A DNA stretch of 64,000 bases from Roseivirga sp. BDSF3-8 (GCF_041449215.1 NZ_JBGNFV010000001.1:2579001-2643000), one strand, 5' to 3'. Shown: positions 1-8,669, counted from the stretch's first letter. Numbers and translations: made by a program. The notes: generated by a model not told the origin, from the sequence alone.

Positions 1-1
1 G

Positions 2-1036
2 GCGGTCATTGCAGGTACTCACGAGCGCAGACAGTTACCTTCCTTCTTTTCCACTCACTTTACATGTCCGGTATATGGGGTGGCAAGCCCGAGCTTTGTG
101 ACGGACGAGGAGAGGAAAGGAATTAACCTGAGGGCCACCATTACCCAGAACCTTCTGCGCAACAGGACATTTATCCGTAGTCTTCGGGCCATCCACCATA
201 TTGTCACCAGTACTGAGCCTGATGTCATTATTAATTTCTATGATTTTTTAGGCGGACTGTATTCGTATACCTACCGTCCTCGGGCCCGATATATAGTAAT
301 AGGACATCAATATCTGAGTCATCACCCTGACTTTCCGTTTGCTGAAGGCAGGGTCCGGGAGCGTAGACTACTTTTGCTCAACAACAGGATTACCTCGTTT
401 GGCGCCGAAAAGAAGCTGGCACTTAGTTTCAGAAATTATGCCCCCCATGATATTAATGGCTTGCATATAGTACCCCCTTTGGTTCGTTGCTCTATAAAAG
501 AACTGGAGGTGTCTGATAAAGGCTATTTATTGGCTTACCTCGTGAACCATGGATATGCCAGCCAGGTGAGGCAGTGGCATGCACGGAATCGCCACGTACA
601 GATGCACTGTTTCTGGGATCACAGAGACTGTCCTGAAGCTTACTCGCCGCACCCAAATCTGACTTTTCATCCGCTGGATGGGCAAAAGTTCATGCAAATG
701 ATGGCCTCATGTACTGCTTATGCGAGTACGGCAGGGTTCGAATCAGTCTGCGAGGCCATGTACTTAGGTAAGCCTGCTATGCTGGTACCGGTGGAAGGTC
801 ATTACGAGCAGGCTTGTAATGCGCTGGATGCATGTCTTTCCGGTGCGGGCGTTACGGGTGACAGTTTTGACCTGGACCAGTTGCTTTCATACTTACCGGA
901 ATATGTAAGTGATTCACTCACTTTCAAAAGCTGGGTGGACAGTGCGGAAGCGCATATCTTACCCTTGCTGACAAAGGAGGCCAATAGAAGCAAAGGAAGG
1001 CAAAAAAGGAGCCATCACTCCAAAGAATTGGCCTGA
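2..1036 (+). CDS. Glycosyltransferase, GT-B type, C-terminal part (5' end outside window)
   Basis: The frame is open from the first bases of the window, so the true start lies upstream; a GTG at 80 is probably internal. The visible part opens with a stretch containing GTHERRQLP, typical of the N-terminal region of Bacteroidota glycosyltransferases related to the MurG/GT28 and GT1 group. The C-terminal half carries the nucleotide-sugar-binding signature: a Gly-Phe-Glu-Ser motif (AGFESVCEAMYLGKP) followed by VPVEGHYEQACNA, where the Glu-Gln pair normally contacts the sugar or diphosphate. The C-terminus is basic (KGRQKRSHHSK). The acceptor cannot be told from sequence. The next gene starts about 65 bp downstream on the same strand, so co-transcription is possible. 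Confidence 0.8.
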   Translation, partial: AVIAGTHERRQLPSFFSTHFTCPVYGVASPSFVTDEERKGINLRATITQNLLRNRTFIRSLRAIHHIVTSTEPDVIINFYDFLGGLYSYTYRPRARYIVIGHQYLSHHPDFPFAEGRVRERRLLLLNNRITSFGAEKKLALSFRNYAPHDINGLHIVPPLVRCSIKELEVSDKGYLLAYLVNHGYASQVRQWHARNRHVQMHCFWDHRDCPEAYSPHPNLTFHPLDGQKFMQMMASCTAYASTAGFESVCEAMYLGKPAMLVPVEGHYEQACNALDACLSGAGVTGDSFDLDQLLSYLPEYVSDSLTFKSWVDSAEAHILPLLTKEANRSKGRQKRSHHSKELA

Positions 1037-1100
1037 GTCGCTAAACCTTGATGAAGCTTTGCCATTTACTTTGGTATATTTACCAAAACCGAAGGTGCAT

Positions 1101-2174
1101 ATGGCGGCAATGATCAGTAAGAAGAAGCTGACCTACCCGATTTCTGATTCTTTGAGAAAATACCTGGAAAACCACGACCGTGAAACCAGGCTACCTCTTA
1201 ATTACAGCGACCTGCTGCGATACGATAACAGCATCCCCCTTTATGATAACAAGGGCGATGATACGCTTTGGGAAACAGTCTTCTATCCGCAGGAAGACAT
1301 GAAGGAAATTTACCAGTCGCTAAAAAAAATATACTCTGAACTGAAAGCGGCCGGTGATATAGGTGTAATGCAGCACCTCTTTATCGATAGGGTGGATATT
1401 TGTACCTATGGCAATACACAGCCATTCCGAGTGCGGATCCAGAACCGGATCAATGACAACTTCGACTACTTCTACATAAAAAATGCTGATGCCAGTCGCA
1501 TTTATGGCCTGGAACTGGAGCACTTGCTGAGCCCGAATCGGATTAACTATTTGGTGGATGGTAAGACTCTGGTGGAGGAGCATATAGCCGGTATACCAGG
1601 AGATAAGTTTATAAAAGATCACCTGAAGGATAATACGCTTAATGAGATCAGACTGGCAAAGGAGTTTGTGAAATTCAATGAGCGTTGTTTTGTCCGCCTG
1701 TTGGGGGATATGCACAGTAGTAACTTTGTGATAGATGTTACACCGGATTTTGAGGAGATACACTACCGGATCCGGGCTATTGATTTTGACCAGCAGTCCT
1801 ATGAAGGTAGGAGAAGTATTTATCTTCCGCAGTATTTTAAGCAAAATAACCCCCTGATTGAGCTGGGTCTTAGGCATATGACACCTGAGACAGTGCGGCA
1901 ATACCAGAAGGAAGAAAGGAGCCTTATCGCTAACAGGGTAAAAAGCGCTCATTTGGCTATAGATGAACTACTGGATGCGATGGCCAGCGATCATATCAGT
2001 CCGACAGATAATGTGATATCACTTGGCGAAGACCTGGCGAGGTTTTATGGTGATAAGCGTTTTAAAGAATGCAGAAGTATGGGCGATATGCTCAAACTTA
2101 GTCTTGAGCAGTTGCTCCCTTCCGGTGCGGTAACTCCCCCTTCTTTTCCTCCTGAAAACCCACCAGATATTTAA
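1101..2174 (+). CDS. Kinase-like fold hypothetical protein
   Basis: A 357-residue soluble protein with no signal peptide. The frame also has an ATG at 1059, but the start at 1101 (MAAMISKKKLTYP) is preferred because the extra 14 residues look non-conserved; 1110 is another option. The segment LLGDMHSSNFVID followed about 20 residues later by AIDFDQQ resembles the catalytic loop (D-x-H-x-x-N) and the metal-binding DFG/DFD motif of aminoglycoside-phosphotransferase and protein-kinase-like folds. I see no clear glycine-rich ATP loop, so activity is uncertain. The C-terminus is proline-rich (TPPSFPPENPPD). Kinase-like is an inference from two short motifs only. Confidence 0.6.
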   Translation: MAAMISKKKLTYPISDSLRKYLENHDRETRLPLNYSDLLRYDNSIPLYDNKGDDTLWETVFYPQEDMKEIYQSLKKIYSELKAAGDIGVMQHLFIDRVDICTYGNTQPFRVRIQNRINDNFDYFYIKNADASRIYGLELEHLLSPNRINYLVDGKTLVEEHIAGIPGDKFIKDHLKDNTLNEIRLAKEFVKFNERCFVRLLGDMHSSNFVIDVTPDFEEIHYRIRAIDFDQQSYEGRRSIYLPQYFKQNNPLIELGLRHMTPETVRQYQKEERSLIANRVKSAHLAIDELLDAMASDHISPTDNVISLGEDLARFYGDKRFKECRSMGDMLKLSLEQLLPSGAVTPPSFPPENPPDI

Positions 2175-2274
2175 AAAATGCTGGTCTTTTGACCATAAGT
2201 AACTTCCTGGAGCATCTTTCATTTTATCAATGCCCCTCACTCTGCATTTTCGCTATTGACTGAGACGTAGCAAT

Positions 2275-3324
2275 ATGCGAGTGCTGAAATTCATCGGATG
2301 GCTGATACTCTGGCTGACCTTGTCGGCTTCTGTGATGGTATTTCTATACTATCAGGATGCTGAGGTGTTTCTGCATGACCTGGCGGAAGGTAAAGACCAA
2401 ACGATCAGGTTAGCTAAAGGCACTACTCAATACTTTGAACATGCTGACAGCTGGAATCTGCTGAACGTAACAGTGATTATGAGCAGTATTCTACTGATGT
2501 TTGCAGCCAATGATCTTTACATCCGGCGTAAGTTTGGGAGTAAAAAAGAAAAAAAGAAGAAAAAGCCTACCAGTAAGGGGGATGCTTATAAAACGGGCAT
2601 CTGGTTTCTGAGACTGAGCGGTGCTACCATACTGGTCCTGGTAGAGGTGGTGCTGTTGTGCAATATCTGGATCGTGGGCTGGAGTCTTCCGGATACATAC
2701 ACAGATGCATCAGACGTGCCGGAAAAAAGCGCTGTACTATTACTCGGGACGAATAAAAAGCTCCGTTCTACCGGTGGGGAAAATCTTTATTATACGTACC
2801 GGATAAATGCTGTAAAGGAGCTGTATCAGGCCGGAAAGGTATCTTCCATAATTATCTCGGGGGATAACGGACGTGATACATATAATGAGCCCCGGGATAT
2901 GAAATATGACCTGATCCGTGCAGGTATACCTGAGGGATTGATAAAGCTGGATTTTGCCGGGTTCAGGACTCTTGATAGTGTGGTACGGCTTAAATTACAT
3001 TTCAAGAAAGAGAAGGCTATAATCGTATCGCAGCGTTTTCACACCGAAAGAGCGCTGTTTCTATGTCGGCAGTTTGACGTTCAGGCGCGGGCTTACCCCG
3101 CTGATGGGCTGCCTACTATGAATATGGTGCTGCGGGAACTGGTGGCTAAGCCCAAGGCTATGCTGGATGTGTTTGTTTTTAATATGCAACCAAAATATGG
3201 CCGTATACCTGACCGCAAACCGCTTGACCTGAACCAAAAAGAGGACCAGCTTAAGCTAACTTATGCTGCGCTGCTTTTTATTGCCGCCCTTGTGATAGCT
3301 GCTCGCTCACTAAAAAATTACTGA
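2275..3324 (+). CDS. YdcF/SanA-like DUF218 membrane protein
   Basis: 349 residues. The N-terminus is a membrane segment (FIGWLILWLTLSASVMVFLYY); a second hydrophobic segment lies near 60-85 and a third near 115-140, separated by a very basic loop (KKEKKKKKP). The soluble domain begins with SAVLLLGTNKKLRSTGGENLYYTYRI and continues with IIISGDNGRDTYNEP and AIIVSQRFHTERALF, the hallmark blocks of the DUF218 family (E. coli SanA, YdcF). SanA affects envelope permeability and vancomycin tolerance in E. coli; the biochemical role is not settled. A final membrane helix sits at the C-terminus (ALLFIAALVIAA), which is less usual. It converges with the next gene, overlapping its 3' end by 7 bp. Confidence 0.85.
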   Translation: MRVLKFIGWLILWLTLSASVMVFLYYQDAEVFLHDLAEGKDQTIRLAKGTTQYFEHADSWNLLNVTVIMSSILLMFAANDLYIRRKFGSKKEKKKKKPTSKGDAYKTGIWFLRLSGATILVLVEVVLLCNIWIVGWSLPDTYTDASDVPEKSAVLLLGTNKKLRSTGGENLYYTYRINAVKELYQAGKVSSIIISGDNGRDTYNEPRDMKYDLIRAGIPEGLIKLDFAGFRTLDSVVRLKLHFKKEKAIIVSQRFHTERALFLCRQFDVQARAYPADGLPTMNMVLRELVAKPKAMLDVFVFNMQPKYGRIPDRKPLDLNQKEDQLKLTYAALLFIAALVIAARSLKNY

Positions 3325-4151
3325 TTCAGCGAATTTTCCAGGGGCAGTCTCAGGTTTTCCGCCTCTCGTATAAATGCCTTAACTTTACCCACAAGCACTT
3401 CTGCCTCAATCTTTACCGGCACCTTATTGGCGTCGTCAGTTACCCACACGGTCATCTCCTCCCCACCGGAAAATATTGTACCCTCCACCAGCAGCGGTTT
3501 AAATTTGATGGTATGCCACTTTCTGTCTTCGCGGTCTTCTATTACTTCTTTTCCAAGGTACCGTACATAGAGTTCGTCATAGACTTTGCCGTCCAGCAAT
3601 AGCTTCATTGGGATTTTATCGCCCGGCTTGTACTTGGAAAAATCAAGGTTCCGGCAATAGTAAATAGCTGACAGGACATCAAATGTACAGTCAGGCAGTG
3701 CAACGGTGTCGGTTACAATCTCTTTTGCATCGCTGTTTTCCACCCAAGTATATACAGTGCTGTTTTCCGGGATGTATTTATATGAATTGTTTACCCGGTA
3801 ACTTCCCTCCCGCGTTTTGCGGCGAAAGGCCAGGGGAGCATGATTACCTGCATCTACGTAAGTTTCAAATGTATCCCGTACTGTATAGACCCAATCGTAT
3901 TTGGACAGGGACCGTCCATAGCTCTTTAGTAAGTAAGCATTTTGGTTTTTGTACCTCGTACTTTCCACCTCGAAGGATACTTCGCCAGCATGCACCCATA
4001 TCAGGCTTAGATTGTAGTACACATCATAAAGAACCTTTTCCCCGGCTTTAAAAGATAGCTTTGAGGCTGTGTTACACTGAGCAATAACCGGAGATGTTGC
4101 GGTGATTCCAAGAATGAGCAGGGTACCTATTATGAAAGAAAGATGTTTCAT
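3318..4151 (-). CDS. DUF3108 secreted protein
   Basis: 277 residues with a Sec signal peptide (FIIGTLLILGITATSPVIAQ, cleavage after about residue 24). The mature part starts with LSFKAGEKVLYDVYYNL and contains the alternating-strand pattern and the GRSLSKYDWVYTVRDTFETYVD block typical of DUF3108 proteins of Bacteroidota. They are thought to be periplasmic or envelope beta-rich proteins of unknown role. It is convergent with the DUF218 gene and overlaps it by 7 bp. The family call is from recognised block patterns, not from a search. Confidence 0.8.
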   Translation of the reverse strand: MKHLSFIIGTLLILGITATSPVIAQCNTASKLSFKAGEKVLYDVYYNLSLIWVHAGEVSFEVESTRYKNQNAYLLKSYGRSLSKYDWVYTVRDTFETYVDAGNHAPLAFRRKTREGSYRVNNSYKYIPENSTVYTWVENSDAKEIVTDTVALPDCTFDVLSAIYYCRNLDFSKYKPGDKIPMKLLLDGKVYDELYVRYLGKEVIEDREDRKWHTIKFKPLLVEGTIFSGGEEMTVWVTDDANKVPVKIEAEVLVGKVKAFIREAENLRLPLENSLNQ

Positions 4152-4234
4152 TAAGGCATAAACGGTGAAGGGGTAGTTTTCGTTCTGGCTGTTTTTAGTG
4201 TAATAAAACGGAAAAATAAAGGGGCTGTGGCGGA

Positions 4235-4651
4235 TTAATTACTGTATTTTCTAAATATAGACTCTACTTCATTACGGTGGACTATGTGCTGAGGGTTAGA
4301 AGCCAGCTTACTAATGGTTTCCACAACAGCATGAACGTTAAGCCCCATCCGCATGCCCATATCCATACAATAGCGTATTTCTTCCTGGGCAAGGTTTTTA
4401 TCTATTCCCATCAGCAGTACCATGCGGTGAAAACGCTCAATATTTCCGGACTCATGGCGGGCAGCGGTAAATTCCACAGGCTGGTCGCTATTCTTTACCC
4501 TGTCTATATCTTCCTGGGTAAGGTGGAGGCGTTCTGCCACCCAGTTGATAAAGTTAATTTCATGCAGTGACTCCCGGCCATCTATACGGGCCAGGTTTAC
4601 CAGATCGTTGAGCTGGCTTATTTTTTCCCGGTAATCTCTGTCTTCAGTCAC
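4235..4651 (-). CDS. TerB-like helical protein
   Basis: 138 residues, soluble and all-helical. The order (LNDLVNLARIDGRESLHEINFINWVAERLHL, then a Leu/Ile-rich second half) fits TerB-like domains: acidic, metal-binding helical bundles found beside tellurite-resistance and stress genes but also widespread as single proteins in Bacteroidota. No other ter genes are nearby, so a tellurite role is not implied. About 80 bp separate it from the DUF3108 gene start downstream, so the two could be co-transcribed. Confidence 0.6.
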   Translation of the reverse strand: MTEDRDYREKISQLNDLVNLARIDGRESLHEINFINWVAERLHLTQEDIDRVKNSDQPVEFTAARHESGNIERFHRMVLLMGIDKNLAQEEIRYCMDMGMRMGLNVHAVVETISKLASNPQHIVHRNEVESIFRKYSN

Positions 4652-4733
4652 TGTGATTATGTAGCTAGTACAAACAAATATATTGCACTGTGGATGAAAA
4701 GCAATACAAGGCTGCAGGGATGTGAAAAAAATG

Positions 4734-4758
4734 AAGGGAAGCTTTTTAGGCTTCCCTT
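4734..4758 (-). terminator. Rho-independent terminator of the three-precursor unit
   Basis: A 9-bp perfect stem (AAGGGAAGC / GCTTCCCTT) with a 7-nt loop. Read on the minus strand it is followed by CATTTTTTTCAC, giving the T-tract. It lies downstream of the last of three minus-strand lanthipeptide precursors and before the TerB-like gene. Confidence 0.75.
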
Positions 4759-4759
4759 A

Positions 4760-4996
4760 TATTCAGGACTATTGATCGCCAAGGAAAATAAGTTCAGTTT
4801 TTCCTGATAGGATCGGCCTGAATAGTCTTTACTTAGCGCATTGGAAAGTGTAGGCCCCTTCTTGGGGCATTTATCCTACAGAAAGCTTCTGATCAGTACC
4901 AAGGTTTGTTACCAAGTCCTTGCTGCAGGCAGAACCTGCTGAAGAAATAAGATGCTTAATACTACATTTTAGAATAAATCATATTGCATTAGTATA
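4760..4996. other. Gap between precursor and terminator; possible decayed precursor
   Basis: No credible gene. On the minus strand one short frame (about 4822-4970) reads SKDLVTNLGTDQKLSVG before a stop, which looks faintly like a Bacteroidota RiPP leader but has no start codon and ends where a core should begin. I treat it as chance or a relic. Confidence 0.3.
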
Positions 4997-5176
4997 TCAG
5001 CAGAGGAACTCGCTGGGAGCGCAGCAAATGGAATAAACGGTAAGGCAGGCCTGAGGCCCTGAACTATTCCCCCCATCTGTAGTGCGGATAATGGTTCCTC
5101 CTCTAAGAGGGTTTTGCTCCCTTTCAGTGATAAAGCTTCTGATTTCAAGCTTCTCTAGAGTGACTTTCTTTTTCAT
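4997..5176 (-). CDS. Class I lanthipeptide precursor (core with 4 Cys)
   Basis: 59 residues. The start at 5176 (MKKKVTLEKLEIRSFIT) is chosen because the leader then aligns with five other precursors in the window; the longer frame upstream only reads through a gap. Leader consensus here is L-x-x-L-x-I-x-S-F-I-T. A double-glycine site follows (NPLRGG), suiting the C39 exporter at 11.4 kb. The core has four Cys and many Ser/Thr and ends PSEFLC; its block ACLTVYSICC parallels PCLHYITACC in the precursor at 5572, so the two are paralogues (also TIIRTTD versus TIRYTD just after GG). Last gene of a three-gene unit. Product structure is inferred. Confidence 0.85.
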   Translation of the reverse strand: MKKKVTLEKLEIRSFITEREQNPLRGGTIIRTTDGGNSSGPQACLTVYSICCAPSEFLC

Positions 5177-5210
5177 TTTAGTATAGTTTAGTTTGTATAA
5201 ATACGGAGTC

Positions 5211-5444
5211 TTAAACAGGCTCAGGGCAATTGATTGTATTACAATTGTCGCAGGTGTCTGCCGGACCTGAGTAGGCGCATACTCCACAGGTATAATATTG
5301 ACCACATAGCGTTTTTTCACAACTCTGAAGTTGTCCGCTGTTAATGGGTTCTAAATCACGACCGCCGCGGGTAAGCTCCATACCAGTAACGAAGCTGCTC
5401 ACAGATAAGGCATCCAGGCCTAGCTTTTTCCTGTTCTTTTCCAT
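5211..5444 (-). CDS. Class I lanthipeptide precursor (core with 7 Cys)
   Basis: 77 residues. The leader (KKLGLDALSVSSFVTG) has the LxLxxLxVxSFVT pattern shared by the other precursors. A GG pair (ELTRGG) sits about 27 residues in, a plausible C39 cleavage point. The core is long (about 50 residues) with seven Cys in short spacing (SCEKTLCGQYYTCGVC, then TCDNCNTINC) and several Ser/Thr, so up to seven lanthionine-type rings are conceivable. It sits between two smaller precursors on the same strand, 35 bp from the next start and 127 bp from the previous stop. Unlike those two, its core shows no close relation to them. Confidence 0.85.
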   Translation of the reverse strand: MEKNRKKLGLDALSVSSFVTGMELTRGGRDLEPINSGQLQSCEKTLCGQYYTCGVCAYSGPADTCDNCNTINCPEPV

Positions 5445-5571
5445 TAGATTATTGGTTAGGTGATAAATTAAGAATGCCGGTCCTGGATCACAGGGTCGGC
5501 ATTTATTCTAAATCATGCATGCAAACAGTGCATATATGATAAACATTGATTGCTGCAGAGATCATAATCAA

Positions 5572-5751
5572 TTAGCAAACGGTGTCATCAGTTTCCTCAC
5601 AGCAAGCAGTAATGTAATGCAAGCAGGGATCAGGGAATGAAGATCCGCAATTGTCCGTATACCTGATAGTACCACCTTTGGTTTTGGACTGCAGGTCTTT
5701 GGTAACAAAACTTGTTACGTCCAGTGAGCCGAGGTTCAATTTCTTTTTCAT
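5572..5751 (-). CDS. Class I lanthipeptide precursor (core with 5 Cys)
   Basis: 59 residues, starting MKKKLNLGSLDVTSFVT, the cleanest leader in the window. KTKGG marks the likely leader end. The core contains NCGSS, DPCLHYITACC and ends TDDTVC: five Cys, with Thr and Ser available for dehydration. It is paralogous to the precursor at 4997. The minus strand upstream has AAAAAGGAAAAA about 6 nt before the ATG as a possible ribosome binding site; this overlaps a seven-codon frame (MKKEKLL) whose TGA overlaps the precursor ATG, perhaps a chance feature. It is the first gene of the three-precursor unit, so its promoter should lie within 5752-5994. Confidence 0.85.
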   Translation of the reverse strand: MKKKLNLGSLDVTSFVTKDLQSKTKGGTIRYTDNCGSSFPDPCLHYITACCEETDDTVC

Positions 5752-5994
5752 AACAGTTTTTCCTTTTTCATTTCAAACAGGTATTTAAGATAAAAATCCC
5801 TGGTGACAAATGCCATTAGATTCGGCTAAAAATGTCCATGTTGGTACATGGGTCAGGACTTGAAAAAATCACGTTTTCACTGTTATTTAGGCTAATTTGA
5901 TTAGATGTAGCGGGTTTTTCCTGTGATGAATTAACCATGTGGAAACACCCCTTAGCCGAAGAGCTCAAAATGGTGCTGTTAAGAAATGTCTGAC

Positions 5995-6336
5995 CTAAAA
6001 TCCGATTTCGATGGCGGGGTCCCAAAAATAGCTATCAAAATGCTGTATTTGATCGTTCTTTACCTTTATACCTTCCTTTTCGAGTAATTCCTGCATGAGT
6101 GTAGGTGTAGCAAAATGGTTTTTACCAGTTAATAAACCATTACGATTTACCACACGGTGTGCAGGTACGGAATCGACTTCAGAAAAAGAGTTATTCATTG
6201 CCCACCCGACCATTCGGGCGCTACCTTTGGTGCCCAGATAATTAGCTATGGCACCATAGCTTGTCACTCTGCCTTCAGGAATTAACCTTACCACCTCATA
6301 CACATCCTGAAAAAAACGACTCTTATCTTTTTTCAT
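5995..6336 (-). CDS. Alkyltransferase-like protein (MGMT family, ATL type)
   Basis: 113 residues covering only the DNA-binding C-terminal domain of O6-alkylguanine transferases. YEVVRLIPEGRVTSYGAIANYLG and SARMVGWAMNNSF are family blocks. The catalytic PCHRV motif reads VPAHRVVN, with Ala in place of the alkyl-accepting Cys, which is what defines ATL proteins: they bind O6-alkylguanine and flag it for nucleotide excision repair rather than repairing it. Only 2 bp separate it from the upstream MscS gene, so the two form one transcription unit. Confidence 0.9.
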   Translation of the reverse strand: MKKDKSRFFQDVYEVVRLIPEGRVTSYGAIANYLGTKGSARMVGWAMNNSFSEVDSVPAHRVVNRNGLLTGKNHFATPTLMQELLEKEGIKVKNDQIQHFDSYFWDPAIEIGF

Positions 6337-6338
6337 CT

Positions 6339-7208
6339 TTATTCACTCACCTCAAAGGTAGCCACCGAGGTCAGCAACTTTTGCCTAATAGCTTTCTCAG
6401 TTTCCCGCTGGCTTTGATTTATTCTAACCTGAAATCTGCAAACGGCAAAATCCTTTGACATACTCACAATACGCAGACGGCCGGTTCCGGGTACAACTTC
6501 CTTAAAATGAGTAATCTGTTTCATTAAATACTGATGCAATGCCTCCGGATCAGTAAGTCGTCCGGTAGCTATCTCAAACTCTACCCCTGCCTTATTTTGC
6601 CTGCCGGCTGAGTAATTAAGAACATCACTTAGAATGATGGTGGTGTTAGGGATGTACACTATGTCATCATCATCGTTTAGCAAGTGAATGTTCAGAAAGG
6701 TAATATCCATGATACGCCCACGGTTATTGCCTATTCTAATGTAGTCATTTACCTGTAATTGGCCCGAGAACATAATGATAAGTCCATTGATCATATTGCC
6801 GATATAATCCTTAAAAATAATGGCAATAGCTGCCGCTACGATCGTGAGGGACGTAAACAACTCTTTGATGGCGATGTCGAAAGCATAAAGGATGGAGAAA
6901 ACGAAGGCGAGCGCACTAAGCAGGGAAGCGATACGGGTGATTCCTATGACAAACGTATCGGTGCGGTTAGGGGCTTTCTTTTTGCGAATATAAACACGGA
7001 CAATGATGAGCCGGGTCAGTATGATGACCAGGTGAGCAGTAAGATAAAATATCAGTGCCTGAGTAATGCGTGCAGGGACTCCTGCTTCCTTATGGATTTC
7101 TTCAAAATAGATATTGTCTAAAAAAATGAGAAGGAGCAATAGCAAAAGCTTAAGCCCGAAGAAGAAACGTCTCCTGTTTTCCTGTTTTTTTATACTACTC
7201 CACTCCAT
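6339..7208 (-). CDS. MscS-family mechanosensitive channel
   Basis: 289 residues with about four membrane helices in the first 160 residues (LLLLLLIFLDNIYF, ALIFYLTAHLVIILTRLI, a third around ASLLSALAFVFSILYAF, and TIVAAAIAIIFKDYIGNMINGLIIMFS). The last is the pore-lining TM3-like helix rich in Ala/Ile/Gly, followed by the beta-domain block QVNDYIRIGNNRGRIMDITFLNIHLL that defines MscS proteins. Such channels open on hypo-osmotic shock. First gene of a pair with the ATL gene. Confidence 0.9.
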   Translation of the reverse strand: MEWSSIKKQENRRRFFFGLKLLLLLLLIFLDNIYFEEIHKEAGVPARITQALIFYLTAHLVIILTRLIIVRVYIRKKKAPNRTDTFVIGITRIASLLSALAFVFSILYAFDIAIKELFTSLTIVAAAIAIIFKDYIGNMINGLIIMFSGQLQVNDYIRIGNNRGRIMDITFLNIHLLNDDDDIVYIPNTTIILSDVLNYSAGRQNKAGVEFEIATGRLTDPEALHQYLMKQITHFKEVVPGTGRLRIVSMSKDFAVCRFQVRINQSQRETEKAIRQKLLTSVATFEVSE

Positions 7209-7253
7209 AGAGGTGCAAATTACCTAAAAAATGATTTCATTATTTGGGGGTAA

Positions 7254-7284
7254 TTAAAAAAAGCACCTGCTAATCTGCAGGTGC
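7254..7284 (-). terminator. Terminator after the ferredoxin gene
   Basis: Stem GCACCTGC / GCAGGTGC with a 6-nt loop; on the minus strand it is followed by a run of seven T. It closes the marR-reductase-ferredoxin unit before the MscS gene. Confidence 0.8.
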
Positions 7285-7322
7285 CTGGGGGATAATTCTT
7301 TACTTGATAGGGTGGTGATTTT

Positions 7323-7646
7323 TTACTCTTCTCCCAGAAGCTTTACCACCATACCATCCAGTGCAGTATCTATCCTGAGCTGACAGGCGAGGCGGCTGTC
7401 AGGCCGGGCGTTGGGCAGCGTATCCAGCATATCAAGTTCTGCGTCCGAAGGTTCATGGAGCTTTTCCGCACCTTGCAATACCTCTAGGTGACAGGTGGCA
7501 CAGAGCGCCATGCCACCACAGGTAGCCAACACCGGGTAGTCAGAAGCTTTAAGCACTTCCATTACGCTCAGGTTCATGTCTGCCGGTGCCTCTGTCTTTT
7601 CGCGTACACCGCTATCGTTTTCCACATAAAATGCTACTACATCCAT
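7323..7646 (-). CDS. 2Fe-2S ferredoxin (plant/adrenodoxin fold)
   Basis: 107 residues. Four cluster ligands are visible: Cys43, Cys49, Cys52 (TCGGMALCATC) and Cys88 (RLACQL), giving the C-x5-C-x2-C-x35-C pattern of vertebrate-type/adrenodoxin-like ferredoxins. It is an electron carrier and lies 3 bp after the flavoprotein reductase gene, its likely electron donor. The final oxidase partner is not in the window. Confidence 0.9.
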   Translation of the reverse strand: MDVVAFYVENDSGVREKTEAPADMNLSVMEVLKASDYPVLATCGGMALCATCHLEVLQGAEKLHEPSDAELDMLDTLPNARPDSRLACQLRIDTALDGMVVKLLGEE

Positions 7647-7649
7647 AGG

Positions 7650-8669
7650 TCAGAGGGTAGGCACCCCATTTACGGTAGTGTATTTAAAGCTCAGTTTCTG
7701 GTCCGGATATACAAGCTTAAAGGCGCTCTGAGCCATCAGGGCTGCTTCATGAAATCCACAAAGAATAAGCTTAAGCTTGCCCGGATAGGTATTAATATCG
7801 CCTATTGCATATACTCCTGGTACACTGGTGGAATAGTCGAGGGTATCTACTTCGATCGCGTTCCTGTCCAGGGCCAGTTTCCAGTTGGCTATAGGCCCCA
7901 ATTTAGGGCTCAGTCCGAATAGAGGTATCAGGTAATCAGTGGCTATAGAAGCTTCCTCTTTTTGTTTGTTCAGGACTTCTATGCTTTTCAAGCGGCCGTT
8001 GCCGGTAAGTTTTTGAAGGTTAGTGTTTAGTAACAGTTTTATTTTACCCTCTTCAGCCAACTTTGCTACTTTCTCTGCAGAGTCTGGTGCGCCACGGAAT
8101 GTTTCGTTGCGGTGTATCAGAGTCAGTTCCTTAGCTATATCAGCCAGGTGAATGGTCCAATCAAGAGCTGAATCGCCCCCACCTGCCAGTACCACCTTTT
8201 TATCCCTGAATTGCTCCGGGTTTTTCACCATGTACTGCACGCCGCTTCCTTCAAATTTATCCAGGTTTTCCAATACAGGCTTTCGGGGCTCAAAACACCC
8301 CAGGCCGCCTGCTATCACCACGGCTTTACACATGATGGATGTGTTCTCATTGGTGCCCAGAATAAAACCCTCTGAGGTTCTTTCCAGCGTGTCCACACGT
8401 TCGCCCAGGGTGAATCCAGGCTTGAAGGGTTCTATCTGCTTCATCAGATTATCCACCAGCTCCTGGGCATTAATAGTAGGGTAGCCGGGTATGTCATATA
8501 TAGGCTTCTGCGGGTATATTTCACTTAGCTGACCACCAGGCTGCGGCAATGCATCTACAAGGTGACAGCGCATTTTCAATAGCCCTGCTTCAAAAACTGC
8601 AAACAAGCCAACAGGTCCTGCGCCGATTATGCATATATCTGTCTGTATCATAAGATCGCTCCGTTTCAT
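7650..8669 (-). CDS. Ferredoxin-NADP reductase, thioredoxin-reductase type
   Basis: 339 residues. It has an N-terminal FAD-binding GxGxxG (CIIGAGPVGLFAVFEAG), a second nucleotide-binding motif (VVLAGGGDSALDWTIHLA) and the C-terminal FAD block GVYAIGDINTYPGKLKLI. No redox-active CxxC is present between the two domains, which separates it from thioredoxin reductase and fits the YumC/FNR2 type. It reduces the adjacent ferredoxin with NADPH. A start at 8651 (MIQTD) is also possible. The AT-rich palindromes just upstream suggest control by the neighbouring MarR protein. Confidence 0.88.
   Translation of the reverse strand: MKRSDLMIQTDICIIGAGPVGLFAVFEAGLLKMRCHLVDALPQPGGQLSEIYPQKPIYDIPGYPTINAQELVDNLMKQIEPFKPGFTLGERVDTLERTSEGFILGTNENTSIMCKAVVIAGGLGCFEPRKPVLENLDKFEGSGVQYMVKNPEQFRDKKVVLAGGGDSALDWTIHLADIAKELTLIHRNETFRGAPDSAEKVAKLAEEGKIKLLLNTNLQKLTGNGRLKSIEVLNKQKEEASIATDYLIPLFGLSPKLGPIANWKLALDRNAIEVDTLDYSTSVPGVYAIGDINTYPGKLKLILCGFHEAALMAQSAFKLVYPDQKLSFKYTTVNGVPTL

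Noticed and set aside
1320-1952. 210-codon minus-strand frame
   Set aside because: Antisense to the kinase-like gene; composition and codon pattern are those of a shadow.
4235-4651. Tellurite-resistance operon
   Set aside because: Only a single TerB-like gene is present, with no TerC, TerD or TerZ neighbours.
4822-4970. Minus-strand frame ending SKDLVTNLGTDQKLSVG as a fourth precursor in the trio
   Set aside because: No start codon, stop falls where a core should begin, and it does not match the leader pattern of the other precursors.
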